A DNA stretch of 64,000 bases, taken from CAMTUH01 sp947084935 (GTDB lineage: Bacteria; Pseudomonadota; Gammaproteobacteria; Coxiellales; Coxiellaceae). Positions 25,197 through 34,149 of the stretch are shown in pieces. The first letter of the stretch is position 1, and each line of letters begins with the position of its first letter. The notes beneath the pieces are model-generated. The model did not search any database and was not told the DNA's origin. It worked only from the letters and a program-made list of their open reading frames with translations. Position numbers and translations under genes: made by a program. The DNA lies in contig CAMTUH010000003.1 in the NCBI GenBank assembly GCA_947084935.1, forward strand, positions 136,568-200,567. Direction: 5' to 3'.

Positions 25197-25324
25197 TTCG
25201 CTAGGCCGCGGTGGAATTTGTTGATTTTCGAGAAACGGAGCGCAGTTTACATTAAAGTAAATGAGCACCGTATCGCAGAAAATCAACAAAGTACACCCGG
25301 CATAGTAGAAATGTCAACAGCCCC
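25183..25324. repeat. 142-bp nested inverted-repeat element, copy 2 of a covarying pair, covering the epmA start
   Basis: Perfect 17-nt arms GGGGCTGTTGACATTTC (25183-25199) and complement (25308-25324), with inner stems TTTGTTGATTTTC/GAAAATCAACAAA and TTTAC/GTAAA. Connector motifs GCTAGGC after the left arm and GGCATAGTA before the right arm, and the CGCAGAAAATCA block, are shared with the element at 13266-13406. On the minus-strand transcript it fills the efp-epmA gap exactly: the efp stop codon touches one arm and the epmA ATG lies in the other. Confidence 0.87.
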
Positions 25325-25893
25325 TAGCCTTTTGCGCGAGAGACATACTCACCCGTGCGCGTGTCGATCTTAATGACTTCGCCTTCGTTGATAAAAAGAG
25401 GGACTTTGACCGTCGCGCCAGTTTCGCATTTCGCGGGTTTGGTCCCGCCGGTCGCCGTATCGCCGCGAATCCCGGGATCGGTTTCCACGATTTTCAGTTC
25501 AACGAAAATCGGTGGTTGGACTGACAACGGCGAACCGTTCCACATGGTCACCGTACACAAAGCTTGCTCTTTCAGCCACTTCTTCGCATCCGCCACGACC
25601 TTTTCATCGGCAGCGTGCTGTTCAAAAGTATCGGGGACCATGAAATGCCAGAACTGGCCGTCGTTATACAAATACTGCATTTCGACTTCCGCAACGTCGG
25701 CGCTGGGCAGCGTTTCACCGGATCGAAACGTCCGCTCTAACGTGCGTCCGGTCTTGAGATTGCGGTATTTTACGCGATTAAATGCCTGTCCTTTGCCCGG
25801 TTTGACGAATTCGTTTTCGAGGATGACGCACGGATCGCCATCGACCATCACTTTGAATCCGGATCGAAATTCACTGGTGCTGTAAGTCGACAT
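25324..25893 (-). CDS. efp: Elongation factor P
   Basis: 189-aa translation factor that relieves ribosome stalling at polyproline. The start is the ATG of MSTYSTSEFRSGFKVM; the frame extends upstream but only over the divergent priA start. The modified lysine is in FVKPGKGQAFNRVK. The three OB-like domains end IDTRTGEYVSRA as usual. It is upstream of epmA, separated by the hairpin element, and divergent from priA (44 bp between starts). With EpmB and EpmA in the window, beta-lysylation is predicted to work. Confidence 0.97.
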   Translation of the reverse strand: MSTYSTSEFRSGFKVMVDGDPCVILENEFVKPGKGQAFNRVKYRNLKTGRTLERTFRSGETLPSADVAEVEMQYLYNDGQFWHFMVPDTFEQHAADEKVVADAKKWLKEQALCTVTMWNGSPLSVQPPIFVELKIVETDPGIRGDTATGGTKPAKCETGATVKVPLFINEGEVIKIDTRTGEYVSRAKG

Positions 25894-25937
25894 AAAAGCC
25901 CCTTTGTGGTTGGCGTTTCGAGGGCTATCATAGGTGC

Positions 25938-27926
25938 ATGTCGAATGTCTTGCAAGTCGCTGTCCCCACGCCCTTGTGGCGGGTTTTCGAATATCTACCG
26001 CCACAGGATTCGGATCCGTCAACACTGCAGCCCGGAATTCGTTTGAAAATTCCTTTTGGGCGTCGAGAATGCGTGGGGGTGTTGATGGGTTCTGCGGAAC
26101 ACTCATCCTTGTCAATCGCTCAACTTAAAACCGTGCAGGCGATTTTAGATGAAGGGCCGCTCATCCCCGCGTCGTTATTAAAATTATGTCGTTGGGCGAG
26201 TGATTATTATCATTACCCCATTGGGGAAGTTATTTTAGGCATGCTGCCACCGTGGTTGCGGCAAGGTAAGCCAGAGCCCTCACTCGGCACCCTCTTTCGC
26301 GAGCGGGAGAGGGGAATAGATTCTCTTCAATTAAACGCGCATCAAGAGCAAGCCGTCCAAGCCATCAATGCGGCAAATGATTTTTCAGTTTTTTTGTTAT
26401 CGGGCGTAACGGGCAGCGGAAAAACAGAAGTCTATTTGCAGTGTATTTCAAAAATCCTGGCCGAAGGAAAACAGGCTCTGGTTTTAGTGCCTGAAATTGC
26501 GCTCACACCCCAAACGGTTTCTCGATTTGAAGCGCGATTTTTGGTGCCAGTGGTTTCGCTGCATTCGAATTTATCCAGTAAAAAACGCGCCGAGGCATGG
26601 TTGATGGCGAAAAATAACATCGCCAAAATAATTATTGGAACGCGTTCGGCCGTGTTTACGCCGATGGCAAAACCTGGGATTATCATTCTGGATGAGGAGC
26701 ACGATACGTCGTTTAAACAGCAAACGGGATTTCGTTACTCGGCTCGAGACGTAGCCGTTGTACGTGCGCATACGGAAAATATTCCCATCGTGTTGGGATC
26801 CGCGACACCTTCGTTGGAAAGCATTTTGAACGCAAAACGCGGGCGCTATTCGTTGTTAACACTTCCCGATCGAGCGGGAAACTCCGAATCACCCGACGTT
26901 AAACTAATCGATATTCGGCGTTGTCCGCTCAACGCCGGTATGAGCGAAACGTTAGTGCAGGCCATCGAAAAACATGTAAAAAATAACGGTCAGGTGATGC
27001 TTTTTCTAAATCGTCGGGGTTTTGCACCCACGCTGATGTGTCATCATTGTGGGTGGGTGATGCCGTGTGATCGCTGTGATGCGCGGTTGACGTTACATCA
27101 CCATCCCAAACGATTGTATTGCCACCATTGCGGCTCCAATCGGAAAATTCCAGGCTCTTGTCCGAAGTGTCATCAATCGGAAATGGTCGACGTAGGATTA
27201 GGCACGGAGCGCTTGGAAGAGGCATTACACAGTTGTTTTCCGACTCATCAAATAATCCGAATGGATCGTGACAGCACGCGCGCCAAAAACAGTATTAAAG
27301 ACAAATTGCAGAAAATGCACGATCAGGAGGCCACTATTTTGATCGGCACACAAATGATTGCTAAAGGGCATCACTTTTCAAATCTGACGTTGGTCGCGAT
27401 CGTGGATGCGGACAGTGGATTTTTCAGTGCAGATTTTCGTGCGGTTGAACGCATGGGTCAGTTGCTGATGCAAGTCAGTGGGCGTGCGGGGCGCGAAGAA
27501 AAAATCGGCGAAGTGCTCATTCAAACACACCAACCCGACAACGATTTATTAAAATGTCTACTGGGCAAAGGTTATGACGCATTCGCAGACGTTTTGCTGA
27601 AGGAACGGCAAGTGGCGCAGCTGCCACCATTTACACACCTCGCTTTATTGCGTGCAGAAGCGGTCAAACCCGAGTTGCCGCAACCGTTTTTGTTGAAAGC
27701 CAAACAATTTGTTGCGGAACACGCGAAGAAGAACGTTTCTATTTTCGGGCCCATGCCCGCGATGATGGAACGCAAAGCGGGACGATACCGTCACCAATTA
27801 TTGTTTCAATCGGAAAATCGAGGTCATCTGCATCAACTGCTCAAGCAGCTCACGCCCTTTCTGTCACAACAAAACGCAAGATCCGTGCGGTGGTCTTTGG
27901 ACGTGGACCCGCAAGAAACAATTTAA
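25938..27926 (+). CDS. priA: Primosomal protein N' (replication restart helicase)
   Basis: 662-aa superfamily-2 helicase that reloads DnaB at stalled forks. Walker A is GVTGSGKTEVYLQ, the Walker B/DEAH box is IIILDEEHD, and RYSARDVAVVRA and LGSATPSLES follow. The zinc-binding cysteines are in CHHCGWVMPCDRCD and CHHCGSNRKIPGSCPKC. The protein is shorter than E. coli PriA (732 aa), mostly in the N-terminal region and linkers. It ends with a 4-bp overlap of the convergent beta-barrel gene. Confidence 0.97.
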   Translation: MSNVLQVAVPTPLWRVFEYLPPQDSDPSTLQPGIRLKIPFGRRECVGVLMGSAEHSSLSIAQLKTVQAILDEGPLIPASLLKLCRWASDYYHYPIGEVILGMLPPWLRQGKPEPSLGTLFRERERGIDSLQLNAHQEQAVQAINAANDFSVFLLSGVTGSGKTEVYLQCISKILAEGKQALVLVPEIALTPQTVSRFEARFLVPVVSLHSNLSSKKRAEAWLMAKNNIAKIIIGTRSAVFTPMAKPGIIILDEEHDTSFKQQTGFRYSARDVAVVRAHTENIPIVLGSATPSLESILNAKRGRYSLLTLPDRAGNSESPDVKLIDIRRCPLNAGMSETLVQAIEKHVKNNGQVMLFLNRRGFAPTLMCHHCGWVMPCDRCDARLTLHHHPKRLYCHHCGSNRKIPGSCPKCHQSEMVDVGLGTERLEEALHSCFPTHQIIRMDRDSTRAKNSIKDKLQKMHDQEATILIGTQMIAKGHHFSNLTLVAIVDADSGFFSADFRAVERMGQLLMQVSGRAGREEKIGEVLIQTHQPDNDLLKCLLGKGYDAFADVLLKERQVAQLPPFTHLALLRAEAVKPELPQPFLLKAKQFVAEHAKKNVSIFGPMPAMMERKAGRYRHQLLFQSENRGHLHQLLKQLTPFLSQQNARSVRWSLDVDPQETI

Positions 27927-29515
27927 CCAAAATAATAATTCAGCGTCCCAACAATGCTTTGGACATAAGGAGTTACCGCAGTTTTATTGTATATTCTTGT
28001 GATGGCTCCGGGTGCGGGGACTGTATCACTGATCGTAATCGGCTTAAAGTTTGTGTACGTATATTCGACTCCTAAGCTTACCGATTGACTGACTAAAGTT
28101 TCGAGGCCAATACCCGCGCGCCATCCGAATAAATTCATGCGGCGCGATTGTGTTAACGTTCCTTGAACGCCGGCCGGTGCATTCACAACGGTGTCTGATT
28201 GCACGGAGGCGCTGGTGCCTAAAATACCGATTTTTCCGTATAAAAGCACGTTGGACGCCATCAACCATCCTGGCTTAAGATCCAGTCCGTATTCACTGTT
28301 CAATCGAGTTGCTGTGTCGATTATCTCAGCGGTAGAAACCGCGACTCCTGCTTGAAACTGAGCTATGTAATCCACATGGCTGGGGATGGTGATGCGCTGT
28401 ACTATTCCATATAACTCACCGCCGAGATAAAAAGCGCTGATTGCACCGCCGTAACCCAGCTGTAAACCCCCTACTCCTCCGGTGCGATAAAATTCGCCGT
28501 TTAGGAATTGAGTATTGGGTCTCGCGCCATTTACAAAAGTGCTTATCTCCATTGCGCTTCGGGTGAACGCCGATGATACCCCGCCCTGCATACCAAAATA
28601 GAATCCTCTAAATCCGTTCGTAATGGAGTTAATGATTGCTCGCGCGAGGTGTCCTTCGGTGTAATACGATAAATTAAAGAGCAACCCCTGATTTCTTACG
28701 GAGGCTTTGGTGTCATTGATTAATCGTGGTGTGCTCCCACCTCGGCCTAATTGATCAGCCGTGGTTTTAAGGAGGTGCCCATAATTATTGTAAAAGTATT
28801 CAACGCCAATACCAAAATGATTGATAGGTTTGGTTTCTACGCCTAAACCCAAGCTTAATGCGGCAATTCTTTGGCGGGCAGAGGGTTCAATGCTGGTCAT
28901 GCTGGGTCCGTTCTGGGCGGCATTATTGACGAGAAAACTGACTGAATTGAGCGTAAATTCACTGCCCACAATGCCCAGGCGGCCAAATAATAAAACGTTT
29001 TGAGCCAGAATCACGCCGGGGCGCAATAACAATCCGTATTCGTTTTGCAGCGTCATACGGAGTTGAGTGGTTTGTTCGGTCGGTGAGCCAACACTAACCA
29101 CATTGGACAGCTTGTTAAAAAGCGAGTTGCGTAAGAACATCCCCTCCGCTTCAGTGCCAATATAAAATCGTCCCATTTCCCATCCGTATCCTAAATGTAA
29201 ACCACCGGCGAAACTGAATTTACTGGTATCCGCGGTGAGGTAGAAGGAATTGGGTAGACCGGCAACCCCCAGATATCCTGTTGTGGAGATGGAGAATTTA
29301 TTGCGTGTTTTAATGGGGCCAAAGATGGGGCCTACGTAAAATCCAGTAAAATCCGGCACAACGGTTTTGGAATCGCTGGCTGGTGCGCTGAAAGAAAAAA
29401 TGATCGTCGTGCTAAAGAAAAGCGCTACTATTTTCTTGAGAATATTAATAATACTGCTCCTTGTGCGTACACTGATACGATTGTGAAATTGTACTCTTCG
29501 TGGTTTCGAGGTCAA
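27923..29515 (-). CDS. Outer-membrane protein with two tandem beta-barrel domains
   Basis: 530-aa exported protein. Two similar halves follow a hydrophobic signal (about 26-45). Half 1 (about 55-285) opens FTGFYVGPIFGP and closes LLFNLSYYTEG; half 2 (about 295-530) opens FRGFYFGMQGGV and ends IVGTLNYYFG with a terminal aromatic. Both carry AGGLHLGYGW / VGGLQLGYGG, EYGLLLRPG / EYGLDLKPG, and GVEYFYNNYG / GVEYTYTNFK strands. Each half is about the size of an OmpA/Opa-type 8-strand barrel. The start is uncertain: the ATG at 29515 overlaps the pdxB stop, and an AAGGAG site lies within the frame at about codon 20 without a following ATG/GTG/TTG. Confidence 0.82.
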   Translation of the reverse strand: MTSKPRRVQFHNRISVRTRSSIINILKKIVALFFSTTIIFSFSAPASDSKTVVPDFTGFYVGPIFGPIKTRNKFSISTTGYLGVAGLPNSFYLTADTSKFSFAGGLHLGYGWEMGRFYIGTEAEGMFLRNSLFNKLSNVVSVGSPTEQTTQLRMTLQNEYGLLLRPGVILAQNVLLFGRLGIVGSEFTLNSVSFLVNNAAQNGPSMTSIEPSARQRIAALSLGLGVETKPINHFGIGVEYFYNNYGHLLKTTADQLGRGGSTPRLINDTKASVRNQGLLFNLSYYTEGHLARAIINSITNGFRGFYFGMQGGVSSAFTRSAMEISTFVNGARPNTQFLNGEFYRTGGVGGLQLGYGGAISAFYLGGELYGIVQRITIPSHVDYIAQFQAGVAVSTAEIIDTATRLNSEYGLDLKPGWLMASNVLLYGKIGILGTSASVQSDTVVNAPAGVQGTLTQSRRMNLFGWRAGIGLETLVSQSVSLGVEYTYTNFKPITISDTVPAPGAITRIYNKTAVTPYVQSIVGTLNYYFG

Positions 29516-30630
29516 TACCGGGATTTACGAAATCCGAGCAGACGGATTTCAGAATTCAGCGCGCGCGCGAGGCCGGTTAATGGAATTGCCGAAAATTCAT
29601 CGCGAAATACGTAATGCCGGCGCAAATCGGGAAAAATGGAAATTTTATTTTTCGGGTCTTTAAGCAATTGTTCTTTCATGGCGTTTGTGTCCGACGCAGG
29701 ATTGTAGATTTTCAATAAAATTTCATCGACGGTACGACAGTCGCGCACGTCGACGTGTTTTGTTTTGTGTACTTGTTGCAGTTCTTGAAATCGGTGTACA
29801 TCGGTTAATTTAAAATGTTTTAAAAATTGTTCGTAAATCATCAGGGTAGCGCGTAACTTGGATTGCTGGGAATATCCAGCAACGTGCGGTGTCGCAACAA
29901 CCGCTTTTTCCAGCAGTGCTAAATCAATATCGGGTTCGTTTTCCCACACATCAAGGCAAGTGAGGATTTCGTTGTGTTGTAAGAGCGCGTCCGTATCAAC
30001 AACCGCGCCACGCCCGGCGTTGAGTAAAACGCAGCCCGGTTTTAAATGCGCAAGGAATTTTTCATCGATTAAGTGATGCGTGGGAAATTCACCGGTTTTT
30101 GTTAAGGGGGTGTGCACGCAGACTAAATCAGCGTCGCGAAATGCGTCGTGTGGTACGGAAGTGAAGGAGGGATCGCGCAACACTCGTGGGGGATCGTTTT
30201 GTAAAACAGTCATGCCTATTTTTTCCAGGCGATCCACGACGGCGGACCCCACGTGACCCACACCGATCACTCCCGCTGTGATATTCTTGCGGGGTAATCG
30301 ATTTTGCTTCCGTAAATAAGCGATACAGCACAGCACGTATTCCGCGACTGCAACGGCATTAGCCCCGGGGGCATATGCCCAGGCAATGCCCTGCTGCGTT
30401 AACCATTCGTGATCGACGTGATCAAAGCCCGCGGTCGCGGAGCCGACGAATCGTACTTTCGTTCCCTCGAGTAAGCGTGAATCCACGGGGGTAACGGTCC
30501 GCGTGAGTAAGACGTTGACATCACGCAAGTCATTGCTGCGTATTTCCGCACTGGGTTTGAGGGTGAGCTCACCAAAGCCAGAAAATAGTTCAGAAACGAA
30601 GGGGATTCGATCGTCGGCCAAAATTTTCAT
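29512..30630 (-). CDS. pdxB: Erythronate-4-phosphate dehydrogenase
   Basis: 372-aa NAD-dependent 2-hydroxyacid dehydrogenase in pyridoxal phosphate synthesis. It begins MKILADDRIPFVSELF and has the FVGSATAGFDHVD segment, the Rossmann motif GVIGVGHVGSAV, LNAGRGAVVDTDAL and ATPHVAGYS with the catalytic His. The C-terminal PdxB dimerisation domain (about 285-372) distinguishes it from SerA. It is normal length (E. coli 378 aa), with 4 bp of overlap to the downstream barrel gene. Confidence 0.95.
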   Translation of the reverse strand: MKILADDRIPFVSELFSGFGELTLKPSAEIRSNDLRDVNVLLTRTVTPVDSRLLEGTKVRFVGSATAGFDHVDHEWLTQQGIAWAYAPGANAVAVAEYVLCCIAYLRKQNRLPRKNITAGVIGVGHVGSAVVDRLEKIGMTVLQNDPPRVLRDPSFTSVPHDAFRDADLVCVHTPLTKTGEFPTHHLIDEKFLAHLKPGCVLLNAGRGAVVDTDALLQHNEILTCLDVWENEPDIDLALLEKAVVATPHVAGYSQQSKLRATLMIYEQFLKHFKLTDVHRFQELQQVHKTKHVDVRDCRTVDEILLKIYNPASDTNAMKEQLLKDPKNKISIFPDLRRHYVFRDEFSAIPLTGLARALNSEIRLLGFRKSRY

Positions 30631-30746
30631 GATCCACTAATTCCGGTGAACATTTTTTAGCATTTTATCATCAAATCAGCGATTGGCTATCGTGGCTTCA
30701 GGCTCGATGAGTTAAAATATATATTTTTTGAAGAGACTATTTTTAA

Positions 30747-32294
30747 ATGAGGGTGATGGCGCGAATCATCGACTTGGCATTAGTGTTCATTTTATGCGCT
30801 ATCTGTGCTCCTATTTACATTTACGCGGATGAACCTTTACCCGAACCCGGAGCGGTATCTTTGAATGATAGCCCTTACTTTCAAGCGAATGCTTTGGGTT
30901 CTTCTCTTCCGCTTCCGCGAACCGTACCACGCCAACCAAAGCGCTTAAGTTTAAAAGAAGCAATTTTGTTGGCACTGCGAAATAATCCGGACGTGGAGAG
31001 CAGCGAATTGCAGCGAGTGGTCGATAAGTTTGCATTGGAGGTAGCCCATTATGCTTTCATGCCGCAATTTACCCTCGGCGGTACTGCTAATTTCGCCAAT
31101 AAAAGTACACCGAGCTACAATATTGGCCCTGGCGTTTCTATAACTTCTCCTGTTGGGACAACCGTTGCAGCGAGCTATGGTAACGCCTTTTCGGGTAGTC
31201 CAGGAAGCGTCGCGTTAACGATGACTCAGCATTTATTAAAAGGTGCTGGTTGGGCTTACAACACCATTGACATAGCGAATGCCTATGATAATGAAAACAT
31301 TGCAAAGTTAAACTTTAAAAACAGCGTGATTACGGTAGTGGTTGCGGTTGTCAATAGTTATCGAGCGCTGGTTCAAGACTATAATAATCTGGATATTCAA
31401 GCGCGGACTTTATTACGGGCGGAACAAACCGTTCAGCAATATGAATTGCAAGTAAAGGCTGGAAAAGTCGCGCCCAGTGATTTATTGCAGCAACAAGCCA
31501 ACGTGGAAACCACGCGGTTATCCATGATGCAGCAAAAAAGTAGTCTCGATGCGGACTATCAGAATTTTTTACAAGCATTGGGATTGGTGGCGACCGCTAA
31601 AGTGATTATTGATAAACGAATCGAATTAACGAATTATAAAATTCCCCCGTTAAAAACGGTTATTCGATTGGCATTGCTGAACAATATTGATTACCAGTCT
31701 GCGGTGATTCGGTTGCGTGCGTCAAAACGAGCCGTAGTTTCCGCAAAAAATGACGCGCTGTGGCAATTGGATCTGACGGCGAGTACAACAGTGGGGCAGA
31801 GTACGGGAGCGGGTACGAACAACCTTGTCCCGGCCAGTACTTCGCTCAGTGGAACGCCGGGGACCATTAATTCGGGTGGGAGCGGCCCCAGCGTCGGTTT
31901 CACGCTCAACATTCCCATTGATAACGTTCCAGCGAAGCAAGGGATCATCAATGCGCGAGTTGCTTTGGAACAAGCTCAATTGTCTTTAGAAGAAAAGAAG
32001 CAAGAACTGATTCGCAACGTGACAAATCAAATCAATCAATTGCATAATCAAGTGGAACAAATACGTGTAGCTATACACGCCATTGCGCTGCAGGAACAGA
32101 CCGTGGCAAATGCAGAAATTAAATTGCGATATGGAAAAACTACGGTTTTCGAAGTGACCCAACTGCAGGATCAGTTATTGCAGCAGCAGACTAATTTAGT
32201 GGGCAACAAAATTCAATTACTAAATTCGATTACGACCCTCAATCAAACATTGGGGCTTACCTTAGACAAATGGGGAATTACCCTGAGGTATTAG
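30747..32294 (+). CDS. TolC-family outer-membrane efflux protein
   Basis: 515-aa exported protein with signal peptide (hydrophobic 8-25, cleavage near YADEPL). Long amphipathic helices rich in Gln (e.g. LRAEQTVQQYELQVKAGKVA and the repeated KYGKTTVFEVTQLQDQLLQQ-like segment, read here as RYGKTTVFEVTQLQDQLLQQ) show the duplicated OEP domains of TolC-like trimers. It heads a four-gene operon with a MacA-like adaptor (3-bp gap), an ABC ATPase and a MacB-like permease, so it should supply the outer-membrane duct. Confidence 0.9.
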   Translation: MRVMARIIDLALVFILCAICAPIYIYADEPLPEPGAVSLNDSPYFQANALGSSLPLPRTVPRQPKRLSLKEAILLALRNNPDVESSELQRVVDKFALEVAHYAFMPQFTLGGTANFANKSTPSYNIGPGVSITSPVGTTVAASYGNAFSGSPGSVALTMTQHLLKGAGWAYNTIDIANAYDNENIAKLNFKNSVITVVVAVVNSYRALVQDYNNLDIQARTLLRAEQTVQQYELQVKAGKVAPSDLLQQQANVETTRLSMMQQKSSLDADYQNFLQALGLVATAKVIIDKRIELTNYKIPPLKTVIRLALLNNIDYQSAVIRLRASKRAVVSAKNDALWQLDLTASTTVGQSTGAGTNNLVPASTSLSGTPGTINSGGSGPSVGFTLNIPIDNVPAKQGIINARVALEQAQLSLEEKKQELIRNVTNQINQLHNQVEQIRVAIHAIALQEQTVANAEIKLRYGKTTVFEVTQLQDQLLQQQTNLVGNKIQLLNSITTLNQTLGLTLDKWGITLRY

Positions 32295-32297
32295 ACA

Positions 32298-33485
32298 ATG
32301 AAAGCTAAAAACTGCATATTGAAAATTGGATTTGCAATTATCTTAGCCACGGCTCTGTTGTCCGGCGGTTGCAAGGGCGAAGAGAAAAAAGTCGATAAGA
32401 AAAAATCTCCTACGATTATCGTGGCAAAACTGCAGGGCAGCGTTACGCAGCTTTATTTCAAGGGATCGTTGTCGCCACTGAGAAACATTCCGGTTTTAAG
32501 CCCGGTGGATGGAACCGTTGTGAAGTTATTTTTTAAATACGGGGATACGGTTAAAAAAGATCAAAATATTGTTGCTATTGATTCGGCAAAATTGGCGGAC
32601 GATTATCGTCAAGCCGTAACAAAATACCTACAAGCAAAAGATACCTACGAAAACAGTATCCAATCTTATATCGGCACAGAAGCTTTGCATAAAGCGGGTG
32701 TTATTTCCACCGACGAATATTTGACGGATAAGAGTCAACACGAAACAAACGTTTTAAATTATTACCAATCTAAATATGATTTAGAGAAAGTATTGCGAAA
32801 AGCAGAGATTGACCCAGAAACGATAGAAAAATTATCTATTGTTGATACGCAAGAAGTTAATAAAATACTGCAACGGCGATTCAGTAACATTACGGTAACG
32901 TCGCCGGGTGACGGGGTAGCGTTATTTCCCGTTTCCACGGATTCGAGCGGTTCGGATGGTAAAAATGGAAAACTGGCCCTCGGCTCGCAAGTTAAAGAGG
33001 GCCAGCTCATTTTGTCTGTCGGGGATCTGTCCGGTTTTTCGCTGACCTTACAAGTCAGTGAAATAAACATCAATAAAATGCAAACGGGATTAAAAGCGAT
33101 TGTCATTGGCGATGCGTTCCCGGGTATTACCTTGCATGGTTCAGTGACGTCTGTTGCAAAACAAGCCAATCCGGGACAGGGCAGCTCGGGAGAAGTCAGC
33201 ATGTTTAATTTCGTGGTGCAAGTTCCCGACATTACAGCCGATCAATTGAAGGTGATACGGGTGGGAATGACGGCTAATGTGGAAATCGATATCAAGGAAC
33301 CCCCCCATATCTTAGTACCGATTAACGCCGTCTTTCAAAAAGACGGCCAAAGTATGGTGACGATTATCGATCCTAAAACAAAACAAACCAAAGACGTTCC
33401 TGTGTTGACGGGGCAAACCACGTTGACGGACGTGGTTATTCTGAACGGCGTTAAATCCGGCGATCAGGTCATTGTTCATGATTGA
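32298..33485 (+). CDS. MacA-like periplasmic adaptor, lipoprotein
   Basis: 395-aa membrane-fusion protein. Signal and lipobox LLSGGC give a lipidated cysteine near residue 26, unlike E. coli MacA, which keeps a membrane anchor. The domain order is lipoyl (PVLSPVDGTVVKLFFKYGDTVKKDQNI), helical hairpin (LADDYRQAVTKYLQAKDTY), lipoyl second half, beta-barrel, and a membrane-proximal domain ending TGQTTLTDVVILNGVKSGDQVI. It overlaps the ATPase gene by 8 bp, so it is translationally coupled. Confidence 0.9.
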   Translation: MKAKNCILKIGFAIILATALLSGGCKGEEKKVDKKKSPTIIVAKLQGSVTQLYFKGSLSPLRNIPVLSPVDGTVVKLFFKYGDTVKKDQNIVAIDSAKLADDYRQAVTKYLQAKDTYENSIQSYIGTEALHKAGVISTDEYLTDKSQHETNVLNYYQSKYDLEKVLRKAEIDPETIEKLSIVDTQEVNKILQRRFSNITVTSPGDGVALFPVSTDSSGSDGKNGKLALGSQVKEGQLILSVGDLSGFSLTLQVSEININKMQTGLKAIVIGDAFPGITLHGSVTSVAKQANPGQGSSGEVSMFNFVVQVPDITADQLKVIRVGMTANVEIDIKEPPHILVPINAVFQKDGQSMVTIIDPKTKQTKDVPVLTGQTTLTDVVILNGVKSGDQVIVHD

Positions 33486-34143
33486 ATTGAAAAACGTTAA
33501 AAAAGACTATCCGTTAGGCAACACCGTTTATGCGGCGTTAAAAGGAATTAGTTTTTCGATTGAAAAAGGTGAATTGGTTGCCATCGTGGGTGCGTCGGGC
33601 TCCGGTAAAACAACAACGATGAATATCGTGGGATTGTTGGATCACCCTACGACGGGGGAATATCATTTAAGTGGTAAAAACGTATCGCATTTAACTTCCG
33701 ACGAGCGTGCGCATTTGCGTAATCGAAGCATTGGTTTTATTTTTCAGTTATTTTTTCTTTTGCCGCGCTTAAGCGCGCTGGATAACGTTGGGCTTCCGCT
33801 GACGTACCGAAACCTCAGCAGTCGGGAAATTAAAGAGCGCTCCTTGGCCATGCTGCACAAGGTTGGCGTGGGTGAATGGTCGCACCACAAACCCAAAGAA
33901 CTCTCGGGCGGACAGCAACAGCGCGTTGCTATTGCGCGCGCGTTGGTGGGCAATCCGGATCTTATTTTGGCGGATGAGCCCACCGGATCATTGGATTCAA
34001 AAACGGGGCAAGACTTTTTGAATTTATTGATTCAGTTAAATCGGGATGATAAGTGCACGATTATTATTATTACCCATGATGAAAAAATTGCAGCTCAATG
34101 CCCACGAATAATTAAATTACAGGACGGCCTTATCGTCCCATAA
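33478..34143 (+). CDS. ABC exporter ATPase (MacB/LolD type)
   Basis: 221-aa ATP-binding protein. Walker A GASGSGKTTTMN, signature LSGGQQQRVAIARAL, Walker B LILADEPTGSLDSKTG and the switch histidine in IIITHDEK are all present. The ATG at 33478 sits in the end of the adaptor gene (ATGATTGA overlap); a TTG two codons earlier is less likely. It is 6 bp from the permease gene. In E. coli MacB the ATPase and permease are one chain; here they are separate as in many related exporters. Confidence 0.93.
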   Translation: MIELKNVKKDYPLGNTVYAALKGISFSIEKGELVAIVGASGSGKTTTMNIVGLLDHPTTGEYHLSGKNVSHLTSDERAHLRNRSIGFIFQLFFLLPRLSALDNVGLPLTYRNLSSREIKERSLAMLHKVGVGEWSHHKPKELSGGQQQRVAIARALVGNPDLILADEPTGSLDSKTGQDFLNLLIQLNRDDKCTIIIITHDEKIAAQCPRIIKLQDGLIVP

Positions 34144-34149
34144 GGAAAA

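Noticed and set aside
25324..26115. A 263-aa N-terminally extended EF-P
   Set aside because: The extension is antisense to the start of priA; the internal ATG gives the exact family length and N-terminus.
27923..29515. ATT as start codon after the AAGGAG site in the double-barrel gene
   Set aside because: Possible in principle, but ATT starts are very rare and the upstream ATG frame is open; recorded only as start uncertainty.
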